Positions 59,471 through 64,000 of a DNA stretch of 64,000 nt are shown here, piece by piece; position 1 is the first letter of the stretch, and every line of letters starts with the position of its first letter. A program made the translations under genes and the position numbers. The DNA comes from Polymorphobacter multimanifer (GTDB taxonomy: Bacteria > Pseudomonadota > Alphaproteobacteria > Sphingomonadales > Sphingomonadaceae): positions 1 to 64,000 of the forward strand of contig NZ_JACIIV010000004.1 in assembly GCF_014205635.1 (NCBI RefSeq). The letters are read 5' to 3'. The notes below the pieces were generated by a model. That model was not told the DNA's origin. It made no database searches and saw only the letters and a list, made by a program, of their open reading frames with translations.

Positions 59471-60649
59471 GTGAACGGTCGCACCATCCTGCTCATCGTC
59501 GGCGGCGGCATTGCGGCCTACAAGACGCTCGACCTGCTGCGCGAGCTGCGCCGCGCCGGTGCGCGGGTGCTGCCGGTGCTGACCGAAGGCGGGGCGCGCT
59601 TCGTGACGCCGCTCAGCCTGTCTGCGCTTGCCGAGGAACGCGTGCGCACCTCGCTGTGGGACCTCGAGGACGAGGCCACGATGGGGCATATCGCACTCAG
59701 CCGAGCGGCCAACCTGATCCTCGTCTGCCCTGCCACCGCCGATCTGATGGCGCGGGCCGCTGCAGGCATGGCGGATGATCTTGCCACCACGCTGCTGCTC
59801 GCCACCGACACGCCGGTGATGATGGCGCCTGCGATGAACGTCCGGATGTGGCAGCACGCCGCCACATCCGCCAATGTGGCGACGTTGCGCGCGCGCGGGA
59901 TGCATGTGATCGAGCCCGCGACCGGTGCCATGGCGTGCGGCGAGACCGGGCCGGGCCGGCTGCCGGACGTGCCCGACCTGATGCGCGCCGTGGCCGCGCA
60001 TTTCGCGCATGGTCCGCTCGCCGGCAGGCATGTGCTGGTGACGGCCGGGCCGACGCATGAACCGATCGACCCGGTGCGCTTCATTGCCAACCGCTCCTCG
60101 GGCAAGCAGGGCTTTGCCATTGCCGCCGCCCTGGCTGCTGCCGGGGCAAGGGTGAGCCTGGTGGCGGGGCCGGTGGCGCTGCCCACGCCGCGCGGCGTGG
60201 ACCGGATCGATGTGGAAACGGCGGCCGAGATGGCGGCGGCGGTGGCGCGCACCCTGCCCGCCGACGCCGCGGTGATGGTCGCGGCGGTGGCTGATTGGCG
60301 GGTCGATGCCGCGACGGCGAAGATCAAGAAGGGCGCTGCCCCCCCTGCCCTGTCGCTGGTCGAGAACGCCGATATCCTGGCCGGGCTTGCGGTACATCCG
60401 CAGCGACCGCAGCTGCTGATCGGCTTTGCCGCCGAAACCGGAGACCTTCTGGAGAAGGCCAAGGCCAAGCGCGCACGCAAGGGCGTCGACTGGCTGGTGG
60501 CGAACGACGTGGCGCAAGGGGTGTTCGGCACCGAGTCCAACCATGTGCATCTGCTCACCGCTGCTGGGACCGAGGATTGGGGGCCGGCGAGCAAGGCGGC
60601 GATCGCCGATCGGCTGGTGGCGCGAATCGTGGAGACGCTTGCCGAATGA
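59471..60649 (+). CDS. coaBC: Bifunctional phosphopantothenoylcysteine decarboxylase/synthetase
   Basis: This 392-residue protein starts at GTG. The N-terminal CoaC flavoprotein decarboxylase (about 1-180) shows [20 protein letters not shown], the APAMNVRMW segment and the catalytic cysteine in [11 protein letters not shown]. The C-terminal CoaB synthetase (about 190-390) shows [25 protein letters not shown] and VAAVADWR. The two steps convert phosphopantothenate and cysteine to phosphopantetheine for CoA. Its stop overlaps the dut start by four bases. Confidence 0.96.
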   Translation: MNGRTILLIVGGGIAAYKTLDLLRELRRAGARVLPVLTEGGARFVTPLSLSALAEERVRTSLWDLEDEATMGHIALSRAANLILVCPATADLMARAAAGMADDLATTLLLATDTPVMMAPAMNVRMWQHAATSANVATLRARGMHVIEPATGAMACGETGPGRLPDVPDLMRAVAAHFAHGPLAGRHVLVTAGPTHEPIDPVRFIANRSSGKQGFAIAAALAAAGARVSLVAGPVALPTPRGVDRIDVETAAEMAAAVARTLPADAAVMVAAVADWRVDAATAKIKKGAAPPALSLVENADILAGLAVHPQRPQLLIGFAAETGDLLEKAKAKRARKGVDWLVANDVAQGVFGTESNHVHLLTAAGTEDWGPASKAAIADRLVARIVETLAE

Positions 60650-61092
60650 TCATCGACATCGCCATCACCGTGCTTCCGCATGGCGAGGGGCTGCCCTTGC
60701 CCGCCTATGCCACCGAGGGGGCGGCCGGCATGGATGTGGTGGCCGCGCTTGATGCCCCGCTCGAGCTGGCGCCTGGCGCGAGGGCTGCGGTGCCGACCGG
60801 GCTGACCATGGCGATTCCGCCGGGCTTCGAGGTGCAGGTGCGGCCACGCTCGGGGTTGGCGCACAAGCATGGCCTGACCGTTGCCAACGCGCCGGGGACG
60901 ATCGACAGCGACTATCGCGGCGAAGTGAAGGTGCTGCTCGTCAACCTCGGCGCCGATCCGATCAGCATCGAGCGCGGCATGCGCATTGCCCAGCTGGTGC
61001 CGGCCCCGGTCACCCGCGCCGCGCTGCGGGTGGTGGCGGCGCTCGACGATACCGCACGCGGGTCCGGCGGGTTCGGCTCGACGGGTGCCTGA
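60646..61092 (+). CDS. dut: dUTP diphosphatase
   Basis: This 148-residue protein of normal trimeric dUTPase length has all five motifs: [30 protein letters not shown], a RIAQLV strand and the C-terminal [10 protein letters not shown] arm. It hydrolyses dUTP to dUMP and pyrophosphate, keeping uracil out of DNA and supplying dUMP. The start overlaps coaBC (ATGA), an arrangement found in many proteobacteria. Confidence 0.97.
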   Translation: MIIDIAITVLPHGEGLPLPAYATEGAAGMDVVAALDAPLELAPGARAAVPTGLTMAIPPGFEVQVRPRSGLAHKHGLTVANAPGTIDSDYRGEVKVLLVNLGADPISIERGMRIAQLVPAPVTRAALRVVAALDDTARGSGGFGSTGA

Positions 61093-61097
61093 TACCG

Positions 61098-61886
61098 GTG
61101 GCTGACCTCTCCGACGCCGAGCTCGACCGCTATGCCCGCCAGCTGATCCTGAAGGAGCTCGGCGGTGCGGGCCAGCAGCGGCTGAAGGCGGCGCGGGTGG
61201 CGCTGGTGGGCATGGGTGGGCTTGGGTGCCCGGCAGCCCTTTATCTGGCCGCCGCCGGCGTGGGCGCGCTGACGCTGATCGACGATGATGTGGTGAGCCT
61301 CGACAATCTGCAGCGGCAGATCCTCTACACGGTGGACGACATCGGCCGACCGAAGGTGGAAGCCGCGGCTGCGCGGCTGGCGGCGCTCAATCCGCATGTG
61401 GCGCTGCACCCGGTGGCGGCACGGCTCGATACCGACAATGCGCCTTCGCTGCTGGAGGGGCATGACTTGATCCTCGATGGATCGGACAGTTTCGCGACGC
61501 GCCTGCGAGTCAATGCGGCGGCGGTGGCGCTGGGCATCCCGCTGGTATCGGGGGCCATCGGGGCGTTCGACGGGCAGGTGGCGGTGTTTGCGGGGCATCT
61601 GCCGCAAGCCCCCTGCTACCAGTGCTTCACCGGTCCCGCCATCGACCGGCCTGGGGTGAGCTGTGCCGACCAGGGGGTGCTGGGGCCGACCGCCGGCATC
61701 ATCGGCGCCTTCATGGCGCAGGAGGCCCTGCGTGCGCTCACCGGCTTTGGCGCCGGACAAACGGGCCAGTTGATGATTCATGACGGGCTATCCGGTCGCA
61801 TGCGGCGGGCGGCTTGCCCCAAGGACCCCGGATGTTCAGTGTGCGGGGCCGCATGCGGACTTTCGGGCGCCGCAATTTCCCGCTAG
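61098..61886 (+). CDS. ThiF/MoeB/HesA-family E1-like adenylyltransferase
   Basis: This 262-residue protein starts at GTG five bases after dut. It has the nucleotide-binding Rossmann motif [18 protein letters not shown], the [16 protein letters not shown] segment, the catalytic cysteine in [26 protein letters not shown], and zinc cysteines CYQC and CSVCGAAC. MoeB and ThiF adenylate the C-terminal glycine of MoaD or ThiS. There is no rhodanese domain. Which partner it serves cannot be decided, since no moaD or thiS is in the window. Confidence 0.88.
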   Translation: MADLSDAELDRYARQLILKELGGAGQQRLKAARVALVGMGGLGCPAALYLAAAGVGALTLIDDDVVSLDNLQRQILYTVDDIGRPKVEAAAARLAALNPHVALHPVAARLDTDNAPSLLEGHDLILDGSDSFATRLRVNAAAVALGIPLVSGAIGAFDGQVAVFAGHLPQAPCYQCFTGPAIDRPGVSCADQGVLGPTAGIIGAFMAQEALRALTGFGAGQTGQLMIHDGLSGRMRRAACPKDPGCSVCGAACGLSGAAISR

Positions 61887-61895
61887 GGGGCCCAC

Positions 61896-63875
61896 GTGTC
61901 GCGTCCCCCTTCCCGCCGGTCCCCCGCTCCGCAGCGCAGCTTTCCGGCGCGGCTGTTGACGGGCGTTTTGCAAGCCGGGCTGGTGGTCGGGCTGATGGGG
62001 CTGATCGCGCTCGTGATCGGCGTGGCCATCAGCTATGCGGGGCTGCCCGATTACGACACGCTCCAGCGCTCGCCCAATGGCCAGTCGATCGAGGTGCGCG
62101 CCGCCGACAATTCGGTGCTGGTGAGCCTGGGACCGAGCTATGGCGAGTGGATGCCGCATGAGGCGATTCCGGATTCGATGAAGAATGCGATCGTGGCGAT
62201 CGAGGACAAGCGCTTTCGCATGCACCCCGGCGTCGATCCGATCGGCATGTCGCGGTCGTTCGTTGCCAACATGCAATCGGGACGCAAGGGCCAGGGCGGC
62301 TCGACGATCACCCAGCAGCTGGCGCGCAACCTGTTCCTCACATCGACCAAGACCTTTGCGCGCAAGGGCCGCGAGATCATCCTCGCGCTGGCGCTCGAAC
62401 GGAAGTTCTCGAAGGACGCGATTCTCGAGCTTTATCTCAATCGCGCCTATTTCGGCGGCGGCGCCTATGGAATCGATGCGGCCAGCCGGAAATTCTTCGG
62501 GCATCCGGCCACGCGCCTTTCCACCGCCGAAGCGGCGATCATCGCCGGGCTGGTGCAGGCGCCGTCACGCTATGCGCCCTCCGCCAACGCCGATGCCGCG
62601 CGCCGGCGGGCGCGCACGGTGCTGGCGGTGATGGTGAACACCGGTGCGCTGAGTGCTGCCGAGGCCGAAGCCGCCGATCCGCTGTCGGTGCCGTTTGTGG
62701 GGCAATCGCGCCAGGCCGGCGCGCGCTGGTTCACCGACTGGGTGATCGGCCAGCTCGACGAATTGATCGACGAGCCATTTGCGCCCTTGCAGGTGCGCAC
62801 CACGCTCGATCCGCGGCTCCAGGCGGCCGCCGAAGCGGCGATCGCGGCCGAAGCACCCAAGGGCTCGGAAGGCGCGCTGCTGGCGGTAGCGCGCGACGGA
62901 TCGGTGAAGGCGATGGTGGGCGGGCGCGATTATGTGCGCTCAAACTACAACCGCGCCGTGACCGCACGGCGGCAACCGGGATCGGCGTTCAAGCTGTTCG
63001 TCTATGCCGCCGCCTTCGAGGCCGGGCTGACGCCCGAGGATGTGGTGGAGGACAAGCCGATCACCATCGGCACCTGGAGCCCGCGCAACTTCAACCGCCG
63101 CTTCCTGGGGCCGCTGACGCTGCGCCAGGCGTTTGCGCAATCCACCAACACCGTTGCGGTGGCGCTGGCGGCACAGGTCGGATTCGACGCGGTGGCGGAC
63201 ATGGCGCGCCGTTTCGGCATCACCACGCCGATCGACCGTCGGCCGGCGATGGCGCTGGGGGCCTCCGACGTGACGCTGATGGAGCTCACACAGAGCTATG
63301 CGACGGTCGCCAACAACGGCACCGAGGCACGGCCGTTCGGCATTACCCGGGTGAGCACCGGCGATGGGGCCATCCTGTATGAGCGCGACAACGAGAGCGG
63401 TCGGGTGGTGGTGGCGCCGGTGATCGCCGCGCGGCTGACGCAGGTGATGCAGGCGGCCGTGGAGAGCGGCACCGGGCGCGCCGCCCAGATCGGCCGGCCG
63501 CTGGCGGGCAAGACCGGCACCACATCATCGAGCAAGGACGGCTGGTTTCTGGGTTTCACCACATCGCTCACCACCGGCGTGTGGATGGGGCGCGACGATG
63601 CGCGCGCCGTGCCGGGGCTGGGCGGCGGGCTGGCACCGGCGCGCGCCTTTGCGCAGTTCATGGCGCGCGCGGTGGGCGGCACCCCGCCCGAGGCGCTCAA
63701 CACCGAGATCATCGGCTCGGATGACCCCTATCTGATCGAGCCCGATGCCGAGGTCTATGGTCTGAGCCCCGAGGACGCGCCCTATCAGACCGAGCCCTAT
63801 GAAGTGGCGCCCGATCCGGCGCTCGACAACCCGCGGCTCGATTCGGAATGGCTGGAGCGCGCGGTCAACCAGTGA
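61896..63875 (+). CDS. Class A penicillin-binding protein (PBP1A-type)
   Basis: This 659-residue protein starts at GTG. It has a short cytoplasmic tail, one membrane anchor (about residues 20-42) and a glycosyltransferase domain with the GT51 motifs EDKRFRMHPGVD, GRKGQGGSTITQQLARN and ALALERKFSKDAILELYLNRAYFGGGAYGI. The transpeptidase domain has S-x-x-K in RRQPGSAFKLF, a SxN motif in QSTNTVAVAL and K-T-G in AGKTGTTSS. It polymerises and cross-links peptidoglycan. A ~60-residue acidic tail follows the catalytic domain. Confidence 0.93.
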   Translation: MSRPPSRRSPAPQRSFPARLLTGVLQAGLVVGLMGLIALVIGVAISYAGLPDYDTLQRSPNGQSIEVRAADNSVLVSLGPSYGEWMPHEAIPDSMKNAIVAIEDKRFRMHPGVDPIGMSRSFVANMQSGRKGQGGSTITQQLARNLFLTSTKTFARKGREIILALALERKFSKDAILELYLNRAYFGGGAYGIDAASRKFFGHPATRLSTAEAAIIAGLVQAPSRYAPSANADAARRRARTVLAVMVNTGALSAAEAEAADPLSVPFVGQSRQAGARWFTDWVIGQLDELIDEPFAPLQVRTTLDPRLQAAAEAAIAAEAPKGSEGALLAVARDGSVKAMVGGRDYVRSNYNRAVTARRQPGSAFKLFVYAAAFEAGLTPEDVVEDKPITIGTWSPRNFNRRFLGPLTLRQAFAQSTNTVAVALAAQVGFDAVADMARRFGITTPIDRRPAMALGASDVTLMELTQSYATVANNGTEARPFGITRVSTGDGAILYERDNESGRVVVAPVIAARLTQVMQAAVESGTGRAAQIGRPLAGKTGTTSSSKDGWFLGFTTSLTTGVWMGRDDARAVPGLGGGLAPARAFAQFMARAVGGTPPEALNTEIIGSDDPYLIEPDAEVYGLSPEDAPYQTEPYEVAPDPALDNPRLDSEWLERAVNQ

Positions 63876-63878
63876 GCA

Positions 63879-64000
63879 TCAACCAACAAGCTGTGCCAAG
63901 CCCCAGGCCGCGGCTTCGGCAACGACGGGATCTTCATCGGCGAGCAGCGCTGCCAGTGATGGACGCAGCGCTGCATCGCCGGAATTGCCGGCGGCGATGG
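63879..64000 (-). CDS. queG: Epoxyqueuosine reductase QueG, C-terminal end (partial)
   Basis: The minus-strand frame that runs off the right edge reads I-A-A-G-N-S-G-D-A-A-L-R-P-S-L followed by A-A-W-G-L-A-Q-L-V-G and a stop. The IAAGNSGD...LLADEDPVVAEAAAW pattern matches the HEAT-like C-terminus of QueG, which reduces epoxyqueuosine in tRNA. Only about 40 codons are visible, so the assignment rests on a short tail. Confidence 0.65.
   Translation of the reverse strand, partial: IAAGNSGDAALRPSLAALLADEDPVVAEAAAWGLAQLVG

Noticed and set aside
1-64000. CRISPR arrays, tRNA/rRNA genes, integrases, transposases
   Set aside because: No regularly spaced repeats, cloverleaf-like regions or mobile-element protein motifs were seen anywhere in the window, within the limits of reading by eye.

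Overview
The window is GC-rich, densely coded chromosomal DNA from an alphaproteobacterium, most likely a sphingomonad. The pointers are several TonB-dependent receptors with short catabolic operons, a PEP-CTERM protein ending in an RR-type anchor, the rpsT-dnaA pairing with mutM-ubiE-ubiB-coaBC-dut beside it, and many ATGA start/stop overlaps. No tRNA, rRNA, CRISPR array, prophage or complete insertion sequence was found. The taxonomic call is inference from gene content.

Layout. 1-9.5 kb is accessory: a decayed sigma-factor end with its membrane partner, two AraC regulators, a secreted serine hydrolase, two exported proteins including a PEP-CTERM protein, a broken YafY-type regulator, a MarR-GNAT fusion and two small exported proteins. 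9.7-15.3 kb holds a flavin monooxygenase-like gene coupled to an aldo/keto reductase, a divergent Gfo/Idh/MocA oxidoreductase and a TonB-dependent receptor with a 17-bp palindrome upstream. 15.5-21.3 kb is housekeeping-like: CsbD, a small metalloprotease, pterin dehydratase, a DUF1508 protein, a type-2 HSD-like SDR, an EamA exporter, and a BtuB-like receptor coupled to a DedA-family protein.

21.3-53.1 kb is the most interesting part: about 20 genes in seven or more transcription units that look like one sugar/sugar-acid catabolic regulon. It contains periplasmic quinoprotein or cytochrome dehydrogenases (three), an aldose mutarotase, an ACS-type sugar-acid MFS transporter, two large TonB receptors, an IlvD/EDD-type sugar-acid dehydratase, a 2-keto-3-deoxyfuconate-dehydrogenase-like SDR, a 2,4-diketo-3-deoxy-acid hydrolase (FAH family), glycolate oxidase GlcDEF and a GntR/FCD regulator. 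Seven intergenic regions carry a related decamer (consensus roughly NWRYATACAK), usually over or next to the -10 of a TTGACA-type promoter. My model is periplasmic oxidation of an aldose to an aldonate, import, dehydration, oxidation and retro-aldol-like hydrolysis to pyruvate plus glycolate (or lactate), with GlcDEF oxidising the glycolate.

53.2-64 kb is core genome: dnaA, rpsT, mutM, ubiE, ubiB, a GNAT enzyme, coaBC, dut, a ThiF/MoeB-like E1 enzyme, a class A penicillin-binding protein and the C-terminal end of queG at the right edge.
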